A DNA stretch of 18,784 nucleotides from Christensenella sp. UBA7597 (lineage in GTDB: Bacteria > Bacillota > Clostridia > Christensenellales > Borkfalkiaceae). The notes under the pieces were generated by a model. The model saw nothing but the letters and a program-made list of their open reading frames with translations, did no database searches and was not told where the DNA came from. Location of the stretch: the NCBI GenBank assembly GCA_002474405.1, contig DLQW01000072.1:1-18784 (forward strand), read 5' to 3'. Every line of letters starts with the position of its first letter. The first letter of the stretch is position 1. The translations under genes and the position numbers were made by a program. Positions 1 through 6,007 of this stretch are shown in pieces.

Positions 1-1
1 A

Positions 2-322
2 ACGGATAAACTGTGGAAGCGTACGGACTACACGTGGCCTTGCACTTGGTTTACGCCGCGAGTAACGGGCAAGGGCGCATTCAAGAGCGCGTACGACGTA
101 ATGAATAACTGGGGGGCGAACCACGGTGCGATTTCTTACGGACATATCGGCGCGGATTTGATCACGATGTGTTCGATGCTGAGAATCCCCGTGTGTATGC
201 ACAACGTAGACGAAAAAGACATTTACCGCCCCGCGGCATGGAACGCGTTCGGAATGGACAAAGAAGGGCAGGACTACCGCGCCTGTGCCGCCTACGGCCC
301 GCTGTATAAAAATATTAGATAA
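2..322 (+). CDS. fucI: L-fucose isomerase, C-terminal part (5' end outside the window)
   Basis: FucI interconverts L-fucose and L-fuculose in the cytoplasm (many members also use D-arabinose). Only the last 106 residues are present; the frame is open from position 2 with no start in view and ends at TAA 320-322. The segment carries the family's conserved C-terminal stretch: [10 protein letters not shown], then [20 protein letters not shown], then [11 protein letters not shown], and the terminal [17 protein letters not shown]. From knowledge of the E. coli enzyme, the His of the GANHGA motif is a ligand of the catalytic metal, so the active-site region seen here looks intact. The ATG at 101 is internal, not a start. 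The gene reads towards the AT-rich island that begins about 20 bp later, so downstream partners of a fucose operon may have been displaced. Identification is by recognisable family sequence and is strong. Confidence 0.93.
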   Translation, partial: TDKLWKRTDYTWPCTWFTPRVTGKGAFKSAYDVMNNWGANHGAISYGHIGADLITMCSMLRIPVCMHNVDEKDIYRPAAWNAFGMDKEGQDYRACAAYGPLYKNIR

Positions 323-347
323 ACAGTGAGTTTAAAAAATTATAGGG

Positions 348-366
348 ACGCAAGTGGGTGCGTTTT
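348..366 (+). terminator. Weak hairpin after fucI
   Basis: A 5-bp stem, ACGCA (348-352) with TGCGT (359-363), is followed by a short T run on the plus strand. It lies 25 bp after the fucI stop and could be a weak intrinsic terminator. It also sits at the boundary between GC-rich fucI and the AT-rich island, so it may be part of the junction. Confidence 0.4.
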
Positions 367-382
367 CTGTGTAATAAAAAAA

Positions 383-1642
383 TCAATACGCAAACTTTCG
401 CATTTCACTTACTAAAAACTCGTCGGAAAAGGTAGTGTAACCGCGATCAACGCGGCTTGCGCTTACATCGGTATCTCGGCAATGCCCTGCCCATAACATC
501 ACGGCTTCCGCGTTACAACCGCACTCTTTCGCGCGAGTGATAAACGTATACCTGAGTTCGTGCGGATGCCTGCCTTGAAATATCAGTTTTAACGTACGTC
601 GGATACTTTCCGCACTCGCCGAAATTGCTTTTTTAAAATCAATCAGATACCATACTTTTTTCAGCATCGGAGAAAGGGGAATTTTCCGCAAAACGTCGGT
701 TTTTCCCTTTCTCGTTTTTTCGGAAACGCAAGTAATGTACGTGCCGTCGAAAGCAGCCGAAGAAAGTTCGCCGATTCTCATACCCGTATACAGCAGTAAC
801 AAAATCGCGCCGCAAGTCTTGTCTGCGTATTCGTTTTTTTCTTGCCGCAATAAGCAAAATTCTATGATTTTTCTTTCTTCCTGCATGGTAAAGGCTTTGC
901 CTTTTTTCGCGGAATATCGTTCTAAAACGATTTTGCGCATCGGATTTAAAAGTGCAGGGAAATCTTCCGCGGCGGTAGCGAAGATTGCCGAAAGCATAGT
1001 TTTTAACTTGTGTGCAGTGCGATGCTTCCCCGCGTCGGAAAACGAAAATAAATAATTTTGTAGATCCGAACGCTGGATTTTATTCAAAGGCAAATCGCCG
1101 AATGCGGGAATCAGTTTCCGTCGCAGCTGCAATGCGTAACCGGCATATGTACTATCTTTCACCACTCGTCTTTTCACGGACAGCCAATCTTCCGCATAAT
1201 CTTTAAAAAGCGGAAAATCGGACTGTCTTTTTTTATTATCGGCGGCAATCAATTTTTGCAGAAACTTTTCTTTCAACGCGGAAAAATTCTTGTCGGCAAT
1301 TTCTACGTTGTATCCGTTTCGGCGAAAACGAGCCTGATATAAGCCGTGTTTCGTTGTTCTGCAAGCCACGCTTCTGCCGCATTTTTCCAACAAATTTTGT
1401 AAAGCCGGGGGCAGATTTTCGATTTCTGCTTTTGAAAATTTTAATTTTTCGCGGGAGGCATTGTCTGAATTTTTGCACTGCTTTGTGTTTGTAACTTGTT
1501 TCAGCGTTTCCAGGGTAATGCTTTCAGCCGCAGCCTTCAATACAATTTGCATTATCTTTTCGCGTTCGGATTCGTTTGGAATCCGTCTGATTCCGTCCAA
1601 TACCTTTTTTAGCTCTTTGTTTGTCACTTTTTGTCGTTTCAC
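383..1642 (-). CDS. Tyrosine recombinase / integrase of an integrated element
   Basis: Site-specific tyrosine recombinase (phage integrase family), 419 aa. About residues 145-245 look like the SAM-like core-binding domain, and about 250-419 the catalytic domain. Catalytic residues visible: R289 in TGMRIGEL, a Lys-rich hairpin at 309-320 supplying the Lys, H361/R364 in HPHELR, H387 in WAGH and the nucleophile Y402 in DRGYTTFSDEF. All are present, so it looks active. Residues 1-140 form a Lys-rich N-terminal part, possibly arm-type DNA binding. The assigned start is GTG (complement of 1640-1642); an in-frame stop lies a few codons upstream, and the AAGAAG just before it is too close to be a good ribosome site. 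The next GTG (codon 6) or ATG (codon 31) are alternatives. It is AT-richer than its neighbours, which suggests transfer. The nearby tRNA-Leu genes at 3374-3572 are the natural suspects for its target. Confidence 0.92.
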   Translation of the reverse strand: MKRQKVTNKELKKVLDGIRRIPNESEREKIMQIVLKAAAESITLETLKQVTNTKQCKNSDNASREKLKFSKAEIENLPPALQNLLEKCGRSVACRTTKHGLYQARFRRNGYNVEIADKNFSALKEKFLQKLIAADNKKRQSDFPLFKDYAEDWLSVKRRVVKDSTYAGYALQLRRKLIPAFGDLPLNKIQRSDLQNYLFSFSDAGKHRTAHKLKTMLSAIFATAAEDFPALLNPMRKIVLERYSAKKGKAFTMQEERKIIEFCLLRQEKNEYADKTCGAILLLLYTGMRIGELSSAAFDGTYITCVSEKTRKGKTDVLRKIPLSPMLKKVWYLIDFKKAISASAESIRRTLKLIFQGRHPHELRYTFITRAKECGCNAEAVMLWAGHCRDTDVSASRVDRGYTTFSDEFLVSEMRKFAY

Positions 1643-1731
1643 CTTCTTATTTTAAATTTTATTACCGTAAAAACGGCTTAATTTTTCTATCGAAAAAATA
1701 GCAAATATTTTTACAATTTTATACTGTTTGA

Positions 1732-1804
1732 GCGCAGCGCGTAAGCTTGTATAAATACAAGTCGTCGCGGCGTTGCCGCGCCGAAACAAGCTTACGCGCT
1801 GCGC
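1732..1804. repeat. 18-bp perfect inverted repeat with nested hairpin
   Basis: Arms GCGCAGCGCGTAAGCTTG (1732-1749) and its exact complement (1787-1804) enclose 37 bp. Inside is a second perfect hairpin, CGCGGC (1766-1771) with GCCGCG (1775-1780) around a 3-nt loop. It lies about 90 bp upstream of the integrase start and could be a recombinase or regulator site, a small RNA, or the remnant of a non-autonomous element. Confidence 0.8.
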
Positions 1805-1866
1805 CAAAACTCAACCTTACTTCACTAACCTGATAGCAGGTTATAAAAATCGCTTTCAAAACTTTT

Positions 1867-1928
1867 GCGAAAAGCGGGGCGTTCGCTCGCTGACCCGCTA
1901 CGGCGAATCGCCCCGTATTACTTTTCGC
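1867..1928. repeat. Imperfect GC-rich inverted repeat
   Basis: Nested stems: GCGAAAAG (1867-1874) with CTTTTCGC (1921-1928), CGGGGCG (1875-1881) with CGCCCCG (1909-1915), and TTCGC (1882-1886) with GCGAA (1903-1907). A 5-nt bulge (1916-1920) and a 1-nt bulge interrupt the right arm. It is a GC-rich block inside AT-rich DNA, with no gene assigned. Confidence 0.7.
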
Positions 1929-2174
1929 GTTTTTTTAATGTTGCATTGTTTGTTCCTTTTGTTTTATTTGAAATATGCAGAGGGAGGACCGCTTGAAATT
2001 ACCCCTCACTTATCCAACTACACGAGAATTAAAAACGTGGCGGTCATTTCGCATCTTTCACAAACTTTTTCCGATACGTAGCTTTTTTGCCTCTCACTGC
2101 TTAGAGAATTTTCAAATAGTCGTGGGGGTGTTTCAAGAACAATTTCACACAGATTTTATAATTTTCGAAAAAGA

Positions 2175-2213
2175 CGCACTATTCCATAACTTAAGAAGTT
2201 ATTTCGTAGTGCG
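2175..2213. repeat. Symmetric 14-bp interrupted hairpin
   Basis: CGCACTA (2175-2181) pairs with TAGTGCG (2207-2213), and ATAACTT (2186-2192) with AAGTTAT (2196-2202). The stems are separated by symmetric 4-nt internal loops, with a 3-nt apical loop. No T run follows directly, so it is not a typical terminator. Its role is unknown; it could be a protein-binding dyad or an RNA stem. Confidence 0.65.
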
Positions 2214-2401
2214 CCACTTCTTGCCATTGTACGACAAAAAAATCTTTACTTTGGGGTCGTTATCATTGTTGACTTTTTCTATCTGCACAATCTGATTAAC
2301 GAAATTTTTCGATGAAATGTTTCTTCTAAGCAGAAAAAACACCTGACTTGTGTATTTTTCTCACGGAGTTTCTGTTCGTCGAAATGTTTTTTCGATATTT
2401 C

Positions 2402-3004
2402 TCACAAAAATCTTTGCAGGCTCATTCTTCTGCGCCAAATCGTCGTGCGATTTACATTCAAAAGACGTGTTACTTCGAGATAAGTAAGTCCTGCCATATA
2501 TGCGCATAACGTTTCGTATTCCGCGGCAGTCAGTTTCATCTTCGCTATAAGCCAGTCAACGGCTGTATAATCGTTTTTCTGCTCGTCATCGAGTGTTTTT
2601 ACAGACTCGCTCGTAATTCGCTCGTCAAGGCTTATTGTGTTGATTATATGTCTTGTATATTGTTTCTCCAAGTATCTGTCCGTATGACGAAAGCAAGCAC
2701 TTCTGATTGTTATCGTCTTTCCGTATTTTGTAATATAATCGTCGCCGAGTTTCTTACCGATATGCTCACATAAAAATAACATTGCCTCTTGAGCAATGTC
2801 GTATGCGTTTGAAAACGGTCTTGTGCTATTTTTGCAGTGATTGATATCGTCTATAAGTCTGACATAAAGATGATTTAAGTCTTTGCCCGCACGGACGATT
2901 ACTGTTTTAATACAGGTCAAGGCGATAACTTCGCCCATTTTCTGTATGTTTTCTGCCGAGATAACCATATCGTTATCCAAAATGCCTTTGTTTACTTCTT
3001 TCAT
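2402..3004 (-). CDS. Sigma-region-4-like helix-turn-helix protein of the island
   Basis: A 200-aa protein starting at ATG (complement of 3002-3004), with a good ribosome site GGAGGT (complement of 3013-3018) spaced 8 nt. Residues about 153-198, including LTAAEYETLCAYMAGLTYLE and VNRTTIWRRR, resemble the helix-turn-helix of sigma-70 region 4 or sigma-like activators found on Clostridia mobile elements. The N-terminal 150 residues contain a stretch rich in charged and aromatic residues, with SNAYDIAQEAMLFLCEHIGK resembling sigma region 2 helices. It probably binds DNA and may direct transcription of element genes, by analogy only. It shares strand and AT-rich composition with the integrase. Its upstream region lies in a large inverted repeat (3028-3215). 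I recognise the fold class, not a named family. Confidence 0.75.
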   Translation of the reverse strand: MKEVNKGILDNDMVISAENIQKMGEVIALTCIKTVIVRAGKDLNHLYVRLIDDINHCKNSTRPFSNAYDIAQEAMLFLCEHIGKKLGDDYITKYGKTITIRSACFRHTDRYLEKQYTRHIINTISLDERITSESVKTLDDEQKNDYTAVDWLIAKMKLTAAEYETLCAYMAGLTYLEVTRLLNVNRTTIWRRRMSLQRFL

Positions 3005-3027
3005 TGTATTTTACCTCCGATTTACTT

Positions 3028-3215
3028 CGCCTTTCGGCAAAAACGGGGGTAGCACCGGGAAAAGTCGCAATAACAATGTGAGTTAAAGTCGCAATGACGG
3101 AAGTCAACGACCAGCAAAAAATTTTACGTTATAATCAGTAATTTCAAAGTTTTCGGTAAAAATTTTTGCCGTTGACTTACGCTTTTCACTGTGCTACAAC
3201 CACGAGCGAAAGGCG
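3028..3215. repeat. Large nested imperfect inverted repeat upstream of the sigma-like gene
   Basis: Four block pairs nest in order: CGCCTTTCG 3028-3036 with CGAAAGGCG 3207-3215; GTAGCAC 3049-3055 with GTGCTAC 3191-3197; AAGTCAACG 3102-3110 with CGTTGACTT 3171-3179; and a 12-bp A/T block 3117-3128 with 3157-3168 (11 of 12). The left arm is about 35 bp longer and carries a 24-bp-period direct duplication of AAAGTCGCAAT (3062-3072, 3086-3096 approximately). The promoter of the sigma-like gene should lie within it. It could be a MITE-like remnant or a regulatory palindrome. Confidence 0.75.
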
Positions 3216-3246
3216 ATAAATAGGACGGCAAAACAGCATAGAAAAA

Positions 3247-3267
3247 CCGAGTGTTTGAAACACTCGG
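3247..3267 (-). terminator. Hairpin terminator, minus strand
   Basis: Perfect 9-bp stem CCGAGTGTT (3247-3255) with AACACTCGG (3259-3267), TGA loop. On the minus strand the stem is followed by a run of five T, as in an intrinsic terminator. It would stop readthrough from the tRNA-Leu unit before the island genes. Confidence 0.7.
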
Positions 3268-3326
3268 TTGAACGTTGAAATGTTATTTAACGTTTGATTT
3301 TAAGTCCGAAATAATCTCTTGTATAA

Positions 3327-3367
3327 AATAAAACGAACTCAAGATTTTCTCTCGGGTTCGTTTTATT
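3327..3367 (-). terminator. Terminator of the tRNA-Leu transcript
   Basis: AATAAAACGAACTC (3327-3340) pairs, with one mismatch, with GGGTTCGTTTTATT (3354-3367). On the minus strand the stem ends in a T-rich tract. It begins 7 bp after the CCA end of tRNA-Leu, the usual place for a tRNA terminator; the A/T-rich flanks may let it work in both directions. Confidence 0.75.
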
Positions 3368-3373
3368 CTTGTT

Positions 3374-3460
3374 TGGTGCCGCTGACCGGACTTGAACCGG
3401 TACGTTCTTTCGAACGAGGGATTTTAAGTCCCTTGCGTCTGCCTATTCCACCACAGCGGC
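3374..3460 (-). tRNA. tRNA-Leu(TAA)
   Basis: Reading the minus strand, the 87-nt gene starts GCCGCTG and ends CAGCGGC-A-CCA, so the acceptor stem is fully paired and CCA is encoded (complement of 3374-3376). The anticodon arm is AGGGA-CTTAAAA-TCCCT, giving anticodon TAA (reads UUA). A long variable arm CGTTC-GAAA-GAACG marks it as class II leucine tRNA, and the T arm TTCAAGT is normal. It is preceded by a truncated paralogous copy (3529-3572) that shares 39 identical bases. Confidence 0.97.
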
Positions 3461-3528
3461 ATTAAAATTGATTCTTTCAAACATTTTTGTGGTAGTTTCA
3501 AACGTGAAATTCACATTTTTTCAACCCA

Positions 3529-3572
3529 AGGGATTTTAAGTCCCTTGCGTCTGCCTATTCCACCACACGGGC
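3529..3572 (-). pseudogene. Truncated tRNA-Leu(TAA), 5' half only
   Basis: On the minus strand this begins GCCCGTGTGGTGGAATAGGC and continues through the D arm and a TAA anticodon arm, then stops near the variable arm (TTGGGTTG) and turns into unrelated AT-rich sequence. No T arm or 3' acceptor strand matching GCCCGTG follows. Positions 3529-3567 are identical to 3417-3455 of the intact gene, but the acceptor bases differ (GCCCGTG against GCCGCTG), so it derives from a different or diverged tRNA-Leu. It cannot be a working tRNA as it stands. Confidence 0.88.
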
Positions 3573-3595
3573 GCAGCTTTGCATCGCTACTGTTA

Positions 3596-3624
3596 ATTAT
3601 AGCAAACGCAAAAAGAAATGTCAA
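3596..3624 (-). promoter_or_regulatory. Consensus promoter for the tRNA-Leu unit
   Basis: On the minus strand there is a perfect TTGACA (complement of 3619-3624), a 17-bp spacer and a perfect TATAAT (complement of 3596-3601). Transcription would start near 3589, run through the truncated tRNA-Leu and then the intact tRNA-Leu. Such perfect promoters are typical of tRNA genes, so it probably belonged to the broken copy originally. Confidence 0.88.
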
Positions 3625-3671
3625 TGATTTTCCCGCCCGCGCCGCAACATTTTGCCAAAAACTTTTTTCGT

Positions 3672-3697
3672 TGTAAATTACATTTTTTTCGTTACAA
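3672..3697. promoter_or_regulatory. Possible operator upstream of the 705-aa gene
   Basis: TGTAAATTACA (3672-3682) is a palindrome around one central base, and TTGTAA (3671-3676) is mirrored by TTACAA (3692-3697). It lies just upstream of the -35 at 3704, where an activator or repressor might bind. This is inference from symmetry only. Confidence 0.3.
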
Positions 3698-3703
3698 ATT
3701 CCA

Positions 3704-3732
3704 TTGCTTTTCCCTTCCCGTTCGTTTATAAT
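3704..3732 (+). promoter_or_regulatory. Promoter of the 705-aa enzyme-like gene
   Basis: TTGCTT (3704-3709), 17-bp spacer, TATAAT (3727-3732). A start near 3739 gives a leader of about 45 nt, ending in the ribosome site AGAGGGG (3769-3775). Confidence 0.8.
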
Positions 3733-3783
3733 AAAACCGTTGAAACCGTCTCAGGCATATAAAAAATCAGAGGGGAAAACAGC

Positions 3784-5901
3784 ATGAAAAACATCGTAAA
3801 AAACAATTATATCGCATCGTTTGACGAAGCCACGGGCGGCTTGAAGCTGTTTGCCGATCCGCTTGACGCCGACGGAATGAACTGGGTGGAAGGCGCGCGT
3901 ACGTTCGGCGAAATTTATCGGGGCACGCTGCAAAGCTGCGTTGTGCGCAACCTTCCCGCCAATGCGGAAAACGGCGGCGAAGAAGCCTTGGAAATGCAGT
4001 CCGTCTATGCAACAAAGCATTTAAAAATCACCGTTACCCGCACGGCGGGCAGTACGTATAAAGAACGTTACGTGTTCGAAAACGCCACGGCGGACGACGT
4101 GTTTTTCTCGCGCGGGGCGGCGGGCATTTACATTACGCTGAACGATAGTTACGAAGCGGCAAGCGTGTGCATGAAGCGGCATTGCACGGCGCACATCTGG
4201 TGCGGCGGCGAAACAAGCTATATAAACGCGGTGAAAATGGGCGAATATCCCCGTTCGCTGGCGTTGATTCTCACCGAAGGCGCAATCGATTCCTACGGGG
4301 TAGAGCGCGATCTTTCGCAGATTTCCAACGATCGCGGCGATTTTATTCTGTACCTGCCGCCGTTTCATTTAAAAAAGGGCGAAAGCACGGCAATCGCTTT
4401 CGAAATGCGGTTTTATCCTTACGGAAACGATTCGTTCAAAGCCCTTCTTTCCAAAAAAAACGTGCCCGTCGTCGAAGCGGAAAATTATACGCTGATTCAG
4501 GGCGAAAACATAGAGTTTACCGTAAACCGCCCCGATGCGAAAGTACGCCTGCTTTCCTTTGCCGCGGCGCAAAATTTCGGAGGCGGAACACAGGGCGCTC
4601 CGGGCGGAACACGGGGCGCGCAGACGGAAAACGCGGCAATAAATCCGGCAACAAACGCGTTGAAAAATACAGGTAAGTCGGAACCGTTGCGTACGGAAAC
4701 AAAGAACGGCAGAACGTACGTAACGTACGTTCCCGAAGCCACGGGGGAGTATGTCTTTGCCGTCGAAGCGGCGGGCAAGCGCGCGAAAGCCGAATTTTTC
4801 GTGCAGATTCCGCTTGACAGGCTGATTGAAAACCGCGTGAAATTCATTATAGAAAAACAGCAGTTTTCTTCCGCGGGCGATCCGCTGGACGGCGCGTATA
4901 TGATTTACGATAATCAGGATAAGTGCCTTGTATACGACGAGCTGTTTCCCGATTACAACGCCAGCCGCGAACGCCTCGTCATGGGGTTGCTGGTGGCGAA
5001 ATATCTGCAGTACCGCCCGGACGATCGCGCGGCGCGCGAAAGCCTCATGCGATATTATGGTTTTGTGCGGCGCGAATTTTTCGATGAAGAGAGCGGCGCC
5101 GTATACAACGCGGCGGGCAAAAATCCGAAGGCGAAGCGGCTGTACAACGCGCCGTGGATGTCCGTTTTCATGATGGAAATGTATAAAGCCACGGGCGATA
5201 AAGCGTTCCTCGAAAGAATGGTGCGCCTGCTGCGCGTGTACTATTCCGTAGGCGGAGAAAATTTCTATCCCAACGGACTTTCTCTTTTCGAAACGGTAAC
5301 CGTGCTGCGGCAGGCTGGCATGACGGCAGAGGCGGCGGAAATTCAGGCGTATTACAAAACGCATGTGGAAAACATCGTGAAAAACGGCACGAATTACCCG
5401 GAACACGAAGTGCGTTACGAACAGACCATCGTAACGCCCGCCGTCATGATGCTGGCGCAGTATTATATGCTTACAGGCGATAAAAAGCTGGTGGAAGAAT
5501 GTCGCAGGCACGTGCGCGTGCTCGAACGGTTCAACGGCGATCAGCCGTCGCATTATCTCAACGAAATTTCCATGCGCCACTGGGACGGCTACTGGTTCGG
5601 CAAGTGCATGATTTACGGCGATACGCTGCCGCACTCCGCTTCCGTGCACACGTCCGACGCGTTTTTGCATTACGCCCGCATTTCGGGCGACGAAACCTAT
5701 CGCAAACGCGCCGTCCGCGGGGCGAGAAACGTGCTCAGTCTGTTCCGGGCGGACGGTTCCGCTTCCACGTCGTATCTGTACCCGCTCACCTGCAACGGCA
5801 CGCGCTGCGAATTTTACGATTATTTCGCCAACGAGCAGGACGGGTATCTGTACTTTCTCATTAAATTTTTCGGCGTCCTCGGCGGAAACGAAGCGCTGTA
5901 A
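3784..5901 (+). CDS. Putative helical-barrel carbohydrate-active enzyme, paralog 1
   Basis: A 705-aa protein without a signal peptide or membrane segment, so cytoplasmic. ATG 3784 follows AGAGGGG with 8 nt spacing. Residues 1-330 are strand-rich (beta-sandwich-like); residues about 340-705 are helical and look like an (alpha/alpha)6 barrel as in several glycosidase and lyase families. Motifs shared with the paralog at 6008-8059: CTAHIWCG (about 133), DGAYMIYD (369-376), YDELFPDYNASRER (384-397), GGENFYPNG, NYPEHEVRYEQTIVTPAV (about 537-554), HWDGYWFG (about 599-606) and GDTLPH (612-617). The conserved Asp, Glu and His in these are candidates for the active site. A low-complexity Gly/Ala/Thr/Asn insert (about residues 262-300) is absent from the paralog. 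The reaction is unknown; a role on oligosaccharides is inferred from the fold and, weakly, from the nearby fucI. It has its own promoter and terminator. Confidence 0.82.
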   Translation: MKNIVKNNYIASFDEATGGLKLFADPLDADGMNWVEGARTFGEIYRGTLQSCVVRNLPANAENGGEEALEMQSVYATKHLKITVTRTAGSTYKERYVFENATADDVFFSRGAAGIYITLNDSYEAASVCMKRHCTAHIWCGGETSYINAVKMGEYPRSLALILTEGAIDSYGVERDLSQISNDRGDFILYLPPFHLKKGESTAIAFEMRFYPYGNDSFKALLSKKNVPVVEAENYTLIQGENIEFTVNRPDAKVRLLSFAAAQNFGGGTQGAPGGTRGAQTENAAINPATNALKNTGKSEPLRTETKNGRTYVTYVPEATGEYVFAVEAAGKRAKAEFFVQIPLDRLIENRVKFIIEKQQFSSAGDPLDGAYMIYDNQDKCLVYDELFPDYNASRERLVMGLLVAKYLQYRPDDRAARESLMRYYGFVRREFFDEESGAVYNAAGKNPKAKRLYNAPWMSVFMMEMYKATGDKAFLERMVRLLRVYYSVGGENFYPNGLSLFETVTVLRQAGMTAEAAEIQAYYKTHVENIVKNGTNYPEHEVRYEQTIVTPAVMMLAQYYMLTGDKKLVEECRRHVRVLERFNGDQPSHYLNEISMRHWDGYWFGKCMIYGDTLPHSASVHTSDAFLHYARISGDETYRKRAVRGARNVLSLFRADGSASTSYLYPLTCNGTRCEFYDYFANEQDGYLYFLIKFFGVLGGNEAL

Positions 5902-5949
5902 TAAAAAACGCAATCGCGTATCACGAAAATACATAAAATACACAACAGC

Positions 5950-5990
5950 ACACAAGCCGCGGGTTTTTGAACAAAACCCGCGGCTTGTGT
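5950..5990. terminator. Strong bidirectional terminator between the convergent paralogs
   Basis: Perfect 18-bp stem ACACAAGCCGCGGGTTTT (5950-5967) with its complement (5973-5990) around a 5-nt loop. The stem has a GC core flanked by A and T tracts, so it can serve the genes ending at 5901 (plus) and 6008 (minus). Confidence 0.88.
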
Positions 5991-6007
5991 GGTATCTTCC
6001 GGCAAAC

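Larger units (their letters stand above)
1643..2401. other. AT-rich non-coding stretch of the island with several long hairpins
   Basis: About 760 bp between the integrase start and the end of the sigma-like gene. I see no convincing gene: the open frames here start without ribosome sites and run through inverted repeats. The sequence is AT-rich apart from GC-rich hairpin blocks at 1732-1804 and 1867-1928, with another structured segment at 2175-2213. It should contain the integrase promoter (minus strand, about 1650-1730), but no clear -35/-10 pair stands out. Confidence 0.6.

Noticed and set aside
348..355. GACGCAAG shared with the tRNA-Leu D-arm/anticodon boundary as a possible second attachment site
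   Set aside because: Only 8 bp match and in a short common string; no longer repeat links the fucI side to the tRNA-Leu scar.
1773..2295. Two overlapping 102- and 106-aa frames in the island
   Set aside because: They run through the inverted repeats, lack ribosome sites and look like translated structured AT-rich DNA.
3671..3697. Specific named repressor operator
   Set aside because: The dyad is short and AT-rich, and no regulator gene is adjacent, so only a generic possible operator is reported.
4369..5955. 528-aa open frame on the minus strand
   Set aside because: Antisense shadow of the 705-aa enzyme gene; no ribosome site, composition dominated by Arg/His/Val/Phe typical of antisense reads of GAA/GCG-rich genes, and the sense gene has a clear paralog.
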